Below are positions 11,380-18,897 of a stretch of 64,000 nt of DNA, piece after piece. The first letter of the stretch is position 1; each line of letters starts with the position of its first letter. Made by a program: the position numbers and the translations under genes. Source of the DNA: Halobacillus ihumii (GTDB taxonomy: Bacteria; Bacillota; Bacilli; Bacillales; Halobacillaceae). The notes beneath the pieces were generated by a model. That model had not been told where the DNA came from. It worked only from the letters and a program-made list of their open reading frames with translations, and searched no databases. The stretch lies in NCBI RefSeq assembly GCF_902726645.1, contig NZ_CACVAO010000001.1, forward strand, positions 3,916,636 to 3,980,635, written 5' to 3'.

Positions 11380-12030
11380 ATGACTAAGATTGCCCCATCG
11401 ATCCTGGCATCGGACTTTGCTCAGTTAGGGTCAGAAATTCAAGATGTGGAACGCGGAGGAGCTGACTACATTCACGTCGATGTAATGGACGGCCATTTTG
11501 TTCCTAATATTACGATTGGACCACTGATTGTAGAAGCGATTCGTCCGATTACTAAGTTACCGCTGGATGTGCACTTGATGATTGAAAATCCTGATGCTTA
11601 TATTGGTGATTTTGCTAAGGCAGGATCTGATATTATTACTGTTCACCAGGAAACCTGCCCTCATCTGCATCGCACTATTCAGCTAATTAAAAGCCATGGT
11701 GTAAAAGCAGGTGTAGTGATCAATCCTGCCACACCTGCTGAATCTATCAAACCGATATTACAAGATGTGGATCTTGTACTGCTTATGACCGTAAACCCTG
11801 GATTTGGCGGACAATCGTTCATTGAAAGTGTTGTTCCGAAAATCAACAAGATTGCCACATGGCGAAGCGAACTAGATCTTGAATTTGAAATTGAGATTGA
11901 TGGCGGGGTCAATAAAGACACAGCGCGAATTTGCACGGAAGCGGGTGCAGATGTACTGGTAGCAGGAAGTGCAGTGTTTAAAAAAGAAGATCGAGCAAAC
12001 GCGATCACAGAAATTCGTCAATCTTTATAA
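11380..12030 (+). CDS. rpe: Ribulose-phosphate 3-epimerase
   Basis: Interconverts ribulose-5-P and xylulose-5-P in the pentose phosphate pathway. A TIM barrel of 216 aa starts MTKIAPSILASDF, with metal/substrate motifs HVDVMDGHFVPN, VHLMIE, TVNPGFGGQSF and EIDGGVN. The start at 11380 is chosen from the family N-terminus; a longer in-frame start at 11323 lies inside rsgA and is not credible. It is closed by a strong terminator that separates it from thiN. Confidence 0.97.
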   Translation: MTKIAPSILASDFAQLGSEIQDVERGGADYIHVDVMDGHFVPNITIGPLIVEAIRPITKLPLDVHLMIENPDAYIGDFAKAGSDIITVHQETCPHLHRTIQLIKSHGVKAGVVINPATPAESIKPILQDVDLVLLMTVNPGFGGQSFIESVVPKINKIATWRSELDLEFEIEIDGGVNKDTARICTEAGADVLVAGSAVFKKEDRANAITEIRQSL

Positions 12031-12035
12031 ATAGC

Positions 12036-12084
12036 AAGAAGCCAAAATGTGTGGTTCACTGCCGATATTTTGGCTTCTTTTTTT
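12036..12084 (+). terminator. Terminator between rpe and thiN
   Basis: A perfect 13-bp stem (AAGAAGCCAAAAT at 12036-12048, ATTTTGGCTTCTT at 12067-12079) is followed by a T-tract to 12084. It ends just before the thiN ribosome binding site, so thiN is read through or has its own, unseen promoter. Confidence 0.85.
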
Positions 12085-12099
12085 GAAGGTGGTAAGGTT

Positions 12100-12750
12100 A
12101 TGAAGAAAATAGCGATCGTTGCGGGCGGGCCAAAAGAATTCGTGCCTAATCTCTCAGAATATGATGAAGAAGTTATGCTTTGGATGGGGGCTGATCTTGG
12201 AGCCGAAATGATCCTTGAGCAGGGTGTGCGACTCGATATAGCTGTCGGTGATTTTGACTCAGTCAGCTCGGAGTCATTGATATGGATTAAAAAATCAGCG
12301 GGGAGAACGGACACCTACCCAAATGAAAAGAATGAAACAGATCTCGAAATTGCCATCCTCGAAGCTTTAAAATATCAACCCGAGCATATTTTGCTCTTTG
12401 GAGTAACGGGCGGACGACTTGATCATACGATGGTGAATACTCAGATTTTGTACCCCCTATTAACAAAAGGTATTAGAGGCACTATTATCGATCAGCAAAA
12501 TCAAGTGGAATTAGTTAAGGAAGGGATGCATACACTGAAGAAGATCAGCCAATATCCATATGTATCCTTCTTACCGGTAACGCTTGCGATCAAAGGATTA
12601 AGTTTGGAAGGGTTTTATTATCCGTTACAGGAGGCTCAGCTTTCTTATGGATCGACGCGCTGCATATCCAATCAATTGATTGAAGATAGAGGTACTTTTT
12701 CATTCACCGAAGGCATACTCTTAGTAATAAGAAGCCATGACGTTATCTAA
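12100..12750 (+). CDS. thiN: Thiamine pyrophosphokinase
   Basis: Transfers pyrophosphate from ATP to thiamine, giving TPP. The family motifs AVGDFDS, NEKNETDLEIA and FGVTGGRLDH are present, with the second half forming the thiamine-binding beta domain. I chose the ATG at 12100 (216 aa, matching B. subtilis) because GAAGGTGGTAAGG precedes it. The in-frame ATG at 12049 would place the N-terminus inside the rpe terminator. spoVM follows 48 bp later, as in B. subtilis. Confidence 0.95.
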   Translation: MKKIAIVAGGPKEFVPNLSEYDEEVMLWMGADLGAEMILEQGVRLDIAVGDFDSVSSESLIWIKKSAGRTDTYPNEKNETDLEIAILEALKYQPEHILLFGVTGGRLDHTMVNTQILYPLLTKGIRGTIIDQQNQVELVKEGMHTLKKISQYPYVSFLPVTLAIKGLSLEGFYYPLQEAQLSYGSTRCISNQLIEDRGTFSFTEGILLVIRSHDVI

Positions 12751-12798
12751 CGGAAGGGTTGCAAGGCGCACTAGCTTTACATTTTGAGGAGGGGGCTC

Positions 12799-12879
12799 AT
12801 GAAATTCTATACGATTAAACTCCCGCGTTTTCTCGGAGGGTTTGTACGGGCTATCATTGGTACTTTTAAAAAAGAATAG
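12799..12879 (+). CDS. spoVM: Stage V sporulation protein M
   Basis: A 26-residue amphipathic peptide that recognises the curved forespore membrane and anchors SpoIVA to start spore coat assembly. The sequence begins MKFYTIKLPRFLGG and ends FKKE, nearly identical to the B. subtilis peptide including the helix-breaking Pro9. The Shine-Dalgarno is GAGGAGGGGG 3 bases ahead of the ATG. It sits between thiN and rpmB as in B. subtilis. The gene is easily missed because of its size, and its presence implies endospore formation. Confidence 0.97.
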   Translation: MKFYTIKLPRFLGGFVRAIIGTFKKE

Positions 12880-12880
12880 C

Positions 12881-12911
12881 AAAAAAGCACCCTGCAATAG
12901 GGTGCTTTTTT
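12881..12911. terminator. Bidirectional terminator between spoVM and rpmB
   Basis: A perfect 13-bp palindromic stem (AAAAAAGCACCCT / AGGGTGCTTTTTT) with a 5-nt loop has A/T tracts on both sides. It therefore works for spoVM on the plus strand and rpmB on the minus strand. Confidence 0.92.
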
Positions 12912-12924
12912 GTTCCTGCCTTAC

Positions 12925-13113
12925 TTAGACGCGCTCTACTTTACCTGATTTTAAATCACGTGCAGATACATAAACCTTTTTAGGTTTTCCATCCACGAGA
13001 ATACGCACTTTTTGTACGTTAGCTTTAAATTGACGTTTATTAGCGTTCATAGCGTGTGAACGATTATTTCCAGAACGTGTGCGACGTCCTGAAACGACAC
13101 ATTTGCGTGACAT
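12925..13113 (-). CDS. rpmB: 50S ribosomal protein L28
   Basis: A 62-aa large-subunit protein, highly basic, with [12 protein letters not shown] and [25 protein letters not shown] family features. It carries a single cysteine (MSRKC), so it is the zinc-free form. The ATG is preceded by AGGAGGG on the minus strand. It is one of three minus-strand genes here and converges on spoVM, the ancestral Bacillus arrangement. Confidence 0.97.
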   Translation of the reverse strand: MSRKCVVSGRRTRSGNNRSHAMNANKRQFKANVQKVRILVDGKPKKVYVSARDLKSGKVERV

Positions 13114-13292
13114 ATAAATCCCTCCTGTTACGATGCATAAATCATGAAATACTTACTTAATGTATCATAATAAACACGTAAATGCAATATAACTAAAGAC
13201 AATATCAAGAATTTTATCTTGACAGACAGAAGCAATTGTTTCAAAGTATAGAAGGGGTTCATGCAGGATCTGCCTGCGAAGTATGAATTCTG

Positions 13293-13301
13293 TGATATAA
13301 T
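13293..13301 (+). promoter_or_regulatory. Extended -10 promoter for yloU-fakA
   Basis: TGATATAAT contains the TGn extension and a perfect -10 hexamer, about 40 bp ahead of yloU. No good -35 is seen, as is common for extended -10 promoters. Confidence 0.5.
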
Positions 13302-13339
13302 GGGTGCACGAACATGGTGAGTATAAAGGAGGATTTAAA

Positions 13340-13702
13340 ATGTCCGTTGATCTTACTACTAAATATGGTCATATCACGATTAGCAATGAAGTCATTTCCA
13401 CTGTAGCAGGTGGTGCTGCGGTCGAATGTTACGGAATTGTCGGCATGGCCTCTAAAAATCAACTTCGAGATGGCCTGGCTGAAATGCTGCGTCGTGAGAA
13501 TTTTTCAAGGGGCGTAGTTGTAAGACAGGAAAATGAACATCTCCATATCGATATGTATATAATTGTAAGCTATGGAACGAAAATATCAGAAGTCGCACAT
13601 AATGTTCAATCACAAGTGAAATACACATTAAATAAAACGGTAGGCTTATCAGTTAGTTCGGTAAATATTTTCATCCAGGGTGTAAGAGTGATCAGCGAAT
13701 AA
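13340..13702 (+). CDS. yloU: Asp23/Gls24 family envelope stress protein YloU
   Basis: A 120-aa Asp23-family protein. Relatives are membrane-associated or envelope-stress proteins of uncertain biochemistry. Visible features are TKYGHITISNEVISTVAGGAA near the start and a hydrophobic VSVSSVNIFIQGVR-like C-terminal strand; there is no transmembrane segment. The start at 13340 follows AAAGGAGG; a listed upstream in-frame ATG (13304) would overlap the promoter. It is paired with fakA 30 bp downstream, an arrangement conserved across Firmicutes, which suggests a link to lipid or envelope metabolism. Confidence 0.92.
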   Translation: MSVDLTTKYGHITISNEVISTVAGGAAVECYGIVGMASKNQLRDGLAEMLRRENFSRGVVVRQENEHLHIDMYIIVSYGTKISEVAHNVQSQVKYTLNKTVGLSVSSVNIFIQGVRVISE

Positions 13703-13732
13703 AGGCAGTCGTTAGTCAAAGGAGGAAGTAGC

Positions 13733-15394
13733 GTGACGTTACAAAAGTTAGATGGGACAACACTGGCAGAAATGGTTCTGCAAGGTGCTCATCATCTTAA
13801 AAGCAACTCGCAGATGATTGATGCTTTAAATGTGTTTCCTGTTCCGGATGGAGATACCGGCACAAATATGAATTTGTCCATGTCATCAGGGGCAGAAGAA
13901 GTGAAGAATGTTTCGGAAGATCATGCTGGTCTCGTTTCACAAGCGCTCGCAAAAGGTTTGTTAATGGGAGCACGTGGGAACTCAGGGGTTATTCTTTCTC
14001 AACTATTCAGAGGGTTTTCTAAATCGTTGGAAGAGAAAGAAACGATCACAACAAAAGATTTTGCTGAAGCCCTTCAAGGCGGCGTAAAGACAGCTTATAA
14101 AGCAGTTATGAAACCTGTCGAAGGTACGATTCTCACAGTTGCAAGAGAAACAGGAGAAGCATCCGTTACATTAGCGGAACAGGAAGAAGAATTCCTGCCA
14201 TTTATTCAGGGTGTGGTGGATGCAGCGCGTCAATCATTAAAAGGAACACCTGAATTGCTTCCGGTTTTAAAAGAAGTTGGAGTAGTAGATAGTGGTGGAC
14301 AAGGCTTATTAACGATTTACGAAGGATTTCTAGCCAATTTAAAAGGTGAAGAAATGCCTGAACACAGTATGATGAACTCCATGGGAGAAATGGTGAACGC
14401 TGAACACCATAAACTCGCCCAGGATTTTATGGATACAGAAGACATTGAATATGGATATTGTACAGAGTTTATGGTCAAGTTTGAAGAAGAAAAGCTGGCC
14501 GGCAAACCATACAATGAAGAAAATTTTCGCGACGTATTAAGTGAACACGGCGATTCCTTACTTGTCGTGTCAGACGAAGAATTGATCAAAGTTCATATCC
14601 ACACAGAGCATCCAGGCAATGCTCTTAATTTGGGTCAGCAATACGGCAGTTTAGTGAATATGAAGATCGAGAATATGCGAGAACAGCATACGTCAATCGT
14701 GGGCGATAAAAAACAATCCAAAGCTAATAAAAAGGCCGAGTATGGGATTGTAACGGTAGCGATGGGCGACGGAATAAAGAAATTGTTTGAGAGCCTTGGG
14801 GCAAGTATTGTCATTCAAGGCGGGCAGACGATGAATCCAAGCACAAAGGATATTTCAGATGCGATCGTGGAAGCTCATGCTGACAACGTACTCATTTTGC
14901 CAAATAATAAAAACATTACGATGGCGGCCGAACAGGCGGCTGAATTAGCTGAAGTGAATGCAGCAGTTGTGGCATCGAAAACGATTCCTCAGGGGATTAG
15001 TGCCTTGCTTGGGTTTAATCCAGAAGCAGATCTTGCGGCGAACCAGGAAGAAATGTCTTCCTTAATGACCCAGGTGAAATCAGGGCAAATCACCTATGCG
15101 GTCAGGGACACGCAAATCGATGGCCTTTCGATAGAAAAAGGACATTTTATGGGGATATATGAAGGGAAAATCTCTTCTGCTCAAAAGGACAAGTTGGATA
15201 CAGCTAAGGCTTTATTAAAAGAAATGATTGATGATGAAGAGGACGAGATCGTCACGATCATCAGTGGTGAAGATGCGGATGAGCAAGAGGTTAAAGCCTT
15301 AGAAGATTATTTAGAGGAAAACTTCGAGGATATAGAAGTAGAAATTCATCATGGCGGCCAGCCTATCTATTCTTTTATTTTTTCAGTTGAATAA
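13733..15394 (+). CDS. fakA: Fatty acid kinase catalytic subunit FakA (YloV, DhaL/DAK2 domain)
   Basis: Phosphorylates exogenous fatty acids bound to FakB (DegV-family) carriers so they can enter phospholipid synthesis. The N-terminal DhaL domain (1-200) has the metal/ATP motif FPVPDGDTGTNM and the GARGNSGVILSQ loop. A central region and a C-terminal DegV-like domain (about 330-553) include LPNNKNI and EIHHGGQPIY. Length 553 aa, the same as B. subtilis. GTG start with AAAGGAGG. The plsX/fapR lipid cluster lies 6 kb downstream. Confidence 0.95.
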   Translation: MTLQKLDGTTLAEMVLQGAHHLKSNSQMIDALNVFPVPDGDTGTNMNLSMSSGAEEVKNVSEDHAGLVSQALAKGLLMGARGNSGVILSQLFRGFSKSLEEKETITTKDFAEALQGGVKTAYKAVMKPVEGTILTVARETGEASVTLAEQEEEFLPFIQGVVDAARQSLKGTPELLPVLKEVGVVDSGGQGLLTIYEGFLANLKGEEMPEHSMMNSMGEMVNAEHHKLAQDFMDTEDIEYGYCTEFMVKFEEEKLAGKPYNEENFRDVLSEHGDSLLVVSDEELIKVHIHTEHPGNALNLGQQYGSLVNMKIENMREQHTSIVGDKKQSKANKKAEYGIVTVAMGDGIKKLFESLGASIVIQGGQTMNPSTKDISDAIVEAHADNVLILPNNKNITMAAEQAAELAEVNAAVVASKTIPQGISALLGFNPEADLAANQEEMSSLMTQVKSGQITYAVRDTQIDGLSIEKGHFMGIYEGKISSAQKDKLDTAKALLKEMIDDEEDEIVTIISGEDADEQEVKALEDYLEENFEDIEVEIHHGGQPIYSFIFSVE

Positions 15395-15399
15395 ACAAC

Positions 15400-15435
15400 A
15401 AAAGCGGAACCGCTCATTATGCGGCTCCGCTTTTT
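15400..15435 (+). terminator. Terminator after fakA
   Basis: AAAGCGGAACCGC pairs with GCGGCTCCGCTTT across a TCATTAT loop, with one mismatch, then a T-run. It works in plus orientation. Confidence 0.85.
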
Positions 15436-15604
15436 CTGTAGTCCAGCTTCTAACGCAGACCATAGCGTTATAAGTTATTCCATTTTGTACGATGAACTGC
15501 AACTTATTTTACAGAATGAAAAGTTGTTTATTTTGAAATAAAGTTCTTTCCTGTTTTTTTCAACCGGGCAGGATTTTTGAAATACTTAATTCCCGAGTGG
15601 AGTA

Positions 15605-15724
15605 GGGGGGATGGGGAAGGAGTCGCTTTCCGTGGGAGTACGGTGAGCTTCCTCAGGCTGCGCCTTGCGGGATCTCACCCTGTACTTTTAATCCCACAGG
15701 GGTCTCCACCTTCCCCATCCCCCC
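15605..15724 (+). repeat. R1 palindromic repeat, copy 1 (plus orientation)
   Basis: Perfect 16-bp outer arms (GGGGGGATGGGGAAGG at 15605-15620 and its complement at 15709-15724) enclose a conserved core. Inside are nested pairings GTGGG/CCCAC (15632-15636 with 15693-15697), GTAC/GTAC and GGTGAG/CTCACC (15642-15647 with 15674-15679). The core begins TCGCTTTCC and ends GGTCTC, matching copies 2 and 3. ACGGAACC at 15746-15753 matches the outer end of copy 3. The rest of the 15436-15838 gap holds nothing else I recognise. Confidence 0.85.
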
Positions 15725-15838
15725 TCCCATTCTCTTATTAAAAATACGGAACCTTACTTCAAATTCGACAATCGAGGGCGCATCCAGAATAATAGTAAAT
15801 GACTTTATTCTGATTAACATGCCTTTTTCGTCTTTCAA

Positions 15839-17107
15839 TTAATGTCCGAGTGATCGCATGATAAATTCAAGGAGAAAGATCATGGCTATACATACAACCG
15901 GTGTGGTTAATTCCCGCTGTTTTCCGATCGCAAACTTCACGATAGGATAGGCAATGAACCCAAAGGCCATGCCGTCTGCAATCGAATAGGTGAACGGAAT
16001 CATCACAATGATCAAAAAGGCTGGCATTGCTTCAGATAAATTGTCCAACGGGATTTCCTTAATGTTTTGGACCATCAACGCGCCAACGATAATTAAGATA
16101 GGACTGATGGCGGTAGCAGGAACCATTGAAATCCATGGGATCAGCAGCAATGTTGCCAGGAACAGCACTGCCATCGTCAGACTTGAGCGGCCTGATTTAC
16201 CTCCAGATGCAATAACAGCAGCACTTTCAGCCGAAGAAACTGTCGGAGAAGTTCCAAAAAATCCGCTTGCGAGTGCAGAAAATGCTGAAGCTTGATAAGC
16301 TTTTTTAAACTTATCGTCCTGTTTTAACATCGACAGTTGTCCATGAATCAAACCCATATTTTCAAAAATGAGTACAATCGTTAATGGAAATACCGCCATC
16401 CAGAAGCTGAATTCTGTAATTCCGCTGAATGATGGCATCATAACCCATTCTTGATCCGCTAAGGACAGTGAAGGCCCAGGTGCTTCTAATAAGCCGGTAA
16501 AGTGTGCGACAAGCGTGCCAATAATCATCGTGATCAGAAAGTTGCCGGGAACGTTTTTAGCAAAAAGAAAAACGGCAATAAATAAGGTAAGTAAACTCGT
16601 GATCACGAGAGCGGAAGACGGATTACCTAAAGTAATCAGTGAATGCTCTCCGCGGACAACGAGGCCGCCTTTTTCTAAGCCGATTAAGGTCAAAAACATC
16701 CCGAGACCTACAGTGACTGCATGCTTTAATGATTCAGGAATAGCCGTTTTTAACCAATCTCCTAAACGCGTGAAAGCGGTCAATAGGAAGATCAATCCGG
16801 CTACAAGGATGACAGCCAGCCCCTCCTGGAAAGGGATCCCGCTGCCTTCGACAATCGAATAAGCAAATAAAGCATTTACTCCCATACCGGGAATGAGTAC
16901 CATAGGTGCATTGGCATATAAAGCCATGATCAAACAGCCTGCAGCGCTTGCTAGAATGGTAGCCACCATGCCTTGCTGTAATGGCAGCCCTGCCGTTGAC
17001 AAAATCTGGCTGTTTACCGCAACGATATAAACCGTGGTAAAATAGCCAATTAAGCCCGCTAACAGGTCTTGACGCAAGCCAAGCGTGTGATTATGCTTGT
17101 TAAGCAT
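15839..17107 (-). CDS. NCS2-family nucleobase permease (guanine/hypoxanthine or adenine type)
   Basis: A 422-aa polytopic membrane protein (about 12-14 hydrophobic helices) of the AzgA-like branch of NCS2 permeases, probably importing a purine with protons. Features are GLIGYFTTVYIVAVN near the N-terminus, PGMGVNALFAY, a TVGLGMFLTLIG helix and FGTSPTVSSAESAA, the conserved substrate-site region. I chose the ATG at 17107 with AGAGGCGA 9 bases upstream; a TTG at 17113 is possible. It lies opposite to all neighbours and between fakA and sdaAB, which are adjacent in B. subtilis, so it is an insertion into the syntenic block. Exact substrate is not decidable from sequence. Confidence 0.9.
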   Translation of the reverse strand: MLNKHNHTLGLRQDLLAGLIGYFTTVYIVAVNSQILSTAGLPLQQGMVATILASAAGCLIMALYANAPMVLIPGMGVNALFAYSIVEGSGIPFQEGLAVILVAGLIFLLTAFTRLGDWLKTAIPESLKHAVTVGLGMFLTLIGLEKGGLVVRGEHSLITLGNPSSALVITSLLTLFIAVFLFAKNVPGNFLITMIIGTLVAHFTGLLEAPGPSLSLADQEWVMMPSFSGITEFSFWMAVFPLTIVLIFENMGLIHGQLSMLKQDDKFKKAYQASAFSALASGFFGTSPTVSSAESAAVIASGGKSGRSSLTMAVLFLATLLLIPWISMVPATAISPILIIVGALMVQNIKEIPLDNLSEAMPAFLIIVMIPFTYSIADGMAFGFIAYPIVKFAIGKQRELTTPVVCIAMIFLLEFIMRSLGH

Positions 17108-17144
17108 AGACAATCGCCTCTATGAAATTATCCCTCTCCCACCC

Positions 17145-17159
17145 GGTTACCGTGTAACC
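17145..17159 (-). promoter_or_regulatory. Short hairpin/operator-like palindrome in the permease leader
   Basis: GGTTAC and GTAACC flank a 3-nt centre between the promoter and start of the permease gene. It does not have the conserved purine-riboswitch loops. It could be a protein operator or an mRNA hairpin. Confidence 0.4.
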
Positions 17160-17170
17160 CACAAAGATCC

Positions 17171-17199
17171 ATTATACTCTTCCCTCAGTTAAGAATCAA
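17171..17199 (-). promoter_or_regulatory. Sigma-A promoter of the permease gene
   Basis: On the minus strand TTGATT (17199-17194) and a perfect TATAAT (17176-17171) are separated by 17 bp. Confidence 0.7.
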
Positions 17200-17261
17200 T
17201 TCATTTTTTATTATAAATGGCACAAATGAAGCTCAATATGATAGAATAAATGGGGTTAAAT

Positions 17262-17291
17262 TTGTAAAAGTAAGCGTTTTCCCGTTAAAAT
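17262..17291 (+). promoter_or_regulatory. Promoter of sdaAB-sdaAA with a cre-like element
   Basis: TTGTAA (17262-17267) and TAAAAT (17286-17291) have an 18-bp spacer. Within it, 17269-17282 reads AGTAAGCGTTTTCC, matching 12 of 14 positions of the CcpA cre consensus TGWAAGCGYTWNCA. CcpA repression of serine deamination is an inference. Confidence 0.45.
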
Positions 17292-17323
17292 AGAAGAGAG
17301 TATCAGAGGGGGATGGTGATAGA

Positions 17324-17986
17324 ATGAAGTTTAGATCAGTGTTTGATATAATTGGTCCTGTTATGATTGGACCCTCTAGCTCCCATACAGCTGGAGCAGC
17401 CCGGATTGGCCGTGCTGCCAGACATTTATTTGGCCGGGAGCCAAAATACGCCACAATTCATTTATATGGTTCATTTAAAGATACGTATAAAGGTCATGGA
17501 ACTGATGTCGCTATTATTGGCGGATTACTAGATTACGATACAGATGATACAAGAATAAGTACGGCCTTGGATACAGCGCGTGAAAAAGGAATGAAGGTCC
17601 AATTTATTGAGGAAGAAGAGCAAACGGATCACCCGAATACGGCCCGTATTAAAATTGGAGATGAACAGGATGAGATTGAACTTGTCGGGATATCAATCGG
17701 CGGGGGAAAAGCTGAGATTACTGAGCTTAATGGTTTTGAACTTAGGCTCTCTGGAAGCCACCCGGCCATCCTGCTTATTCATAACGATCGGTACGGGGCA
17801 ATTGCCTCAGCGACAACCATACTGGCGAGCCACGAAATTAATATCGGCCGTATGGAAGTGTCCAGAAAAGGTGAGGGCGAACAGGCACTGATGGTGATTG
17901 AAGTTGATCAAAATATTGATGTTTCTATTCTAAGCGAATTAGAACGAGCTGACCATATTACCCAGGTCGCTAAAATATCAGACTAA
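17324..17986 (+). CDS. sdaAB: L-serine dehydratase, beta subunit
   Basis: A partner of SdaAA in the iron-sulfur L-serine deaminase that yields pyruvate and ammonia. It contains GPVMIGPSSSHTAGAARIGR, the conserved serine-dehydratase beta motif, and a C-terminal ACT domain (about 145-220) for amino-acid sensing. Length 220 aa is typical of the two-subunit Bacillus form. The ATG follows GAGGGGGATGG. sdaAA starts 21 bp later. Confidence 0.96.
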   Translation: MKFRSVFDIIGPVMIGPSSSHTAGAARIGRAARHLFGREPKYATIHLYGSFKDTYKGHGTDVAIIGGLLDYDTDDTRISTALDTAREKGMKVQFIEEEEQTDHPNTARIKIGDEQDEIELVGISIGGGKAEITELNGFELRLSGSHPAILLIHNDRYGAIASATTILASHEINIGRMEVSRKGEGEQALMVIEVDQNIDVSILSELERADHITQVAKISD

Positions 17987-18007
17987 CCTAGAGAAAGGGG
18001 TAGGACT

Positions 18008-18892
18008 TTGTTTAAAAATGTTGCAGAATTAATACAACTCGCAGAAAGCAAAGGCGAAAAAATTTCCGAGATTATGATTCAGCAGGAAGTGGAAGTGAAG
18101 CAAGTTTCGAGGGAAGAGATCTTTTCTCAAATGGAACGAAATCTTGCAGTTATGGAGGAAGCAGTGGAGGATGGTTTAAAAGGTGTGGAATCGCATAGTG
18201 GATTAACCGGCGGTGATGCTGTTTTAGTTCAAAACTATATGAGAGACCATGAACCACTTTCTGGAAATTTATTGATGGATGCGGTTAGTAAAGCTGTCGC
18301 TACCAATGAAGTGAATGCAGCGATGGGAACGATTTGCGCGACTCCAACAGCAGGCAGCGCCGGCTGTGTGCCAGGAACACTGTTTGCTGTGAAAAATAAA
18401 TTAAATCCTACTCGCGAACAGATGGTGCGTTTTCTATTTACCTCGGGTGCATTTGGCTTTGTCGTGGCGAACAATGCCTCCATCTCTGGTGCAGCGGGAG
18501 GCTGCCAGGCTGAAGTTGGTTCAGCTGCCGGAATGGCATCAGCTGCGATTGTAGAAATGGCTGGAGGAACCCCGGCACAATCTGCTGAGGCGATGGCAAT
18601 CACGCTTAAGAATATGCTCGGGCTCATCTGTGATCCTGTAGCAGGATTAGTAGAAGTTCCCTGTGTGAAAAGGAATGCGATGGGCGCAACGAATGCAATC
18701 GTATCTGCGGATATGGCACTTGCAGGCGTTACGAGCCGCATCCCTTGTGATGAAGTCATCGATGCCATGCATAAAGTTGGTCAGCGTATGCCGACAGCTT
18801 TTCGCGAAACGGCTCAAGGCGGACTTGCTGCTACGCCGACAGGTAAGCAGCTTGAGGCCAAAGTGTACGGCATTCCGTTTGAGAAAGAGTGA
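18008..18892 (+). CDS. sdaAA: L-serine dehydratase, alpha subunit
   Basis: The catalytic subunit with an oxygen-sensitive [4Fe-4S] cluster. Conserved cysteine-bearing segments are GTICATPTAGSAG, SGAAGGCQAEVGSA, LICDPVAGLVEVPC and SRIPCDEV. Length 294 aa. The start is TTG at 18008 behind GAAAGGGGTAGGA, and MFKNVAELIQ agrees with family N-termini. Its stop lies 5 bp before the preferred recG start, suggesting cotranscription with recG. Confidence 0.96.
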   Translation: MFKNVAELIQLAESKGEKISEIMIQQEVEVKQVSREEIFSQMERNLAVMEEAVEDGLKGVESHSGLTGGDAVLVQNYMRDHEPLSGNLLMDAVSKAVATNEVNAAMGTICATPTAGSAGCVPGTLFAVKNKLNPTREQMVRFLFTSGAFGFVVANNASISGAAGGCQAEVGSAAGMASAAIVEMAGGTPAQSAEAMAITLKNMLGLICDPVAGLVEVPCVKRNAMGATNAIVSADMALAGVTSRIPCDEVIDAMHKVGQRMPTAFRETAQGGLAATPTGKQLEAKVYGIPFEKE

Positions 18893-18897
18893 GTTCG

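Noticed and set aside
13219..13246. TTGACA at 13219 as yloU -35 element
   Set aside because: The nearest -10-like hexamer (TATAGA) is 22 bp away, too far; the extended -10 at 13293-13301 fits better.
15653..15838. Minus-strand ORF of 61 codons downstream of the permease
   Set aside because: Its second half runs through the R1 arm (repeats of Gly/Met from GGGGGGATGGGG) and it has only a TTG start next to the permease stop. No family match; treated as a repeat artefact.
17120..17160. Possible purine, guanidine-II or TPP riboswitch ahead of the permease
   Set aside because: The short leader has one hairpin with a 3-nt loop. It lacks the conserved loops of purine riboswitches, a second ACGR hairpin, or TPP core sequences.
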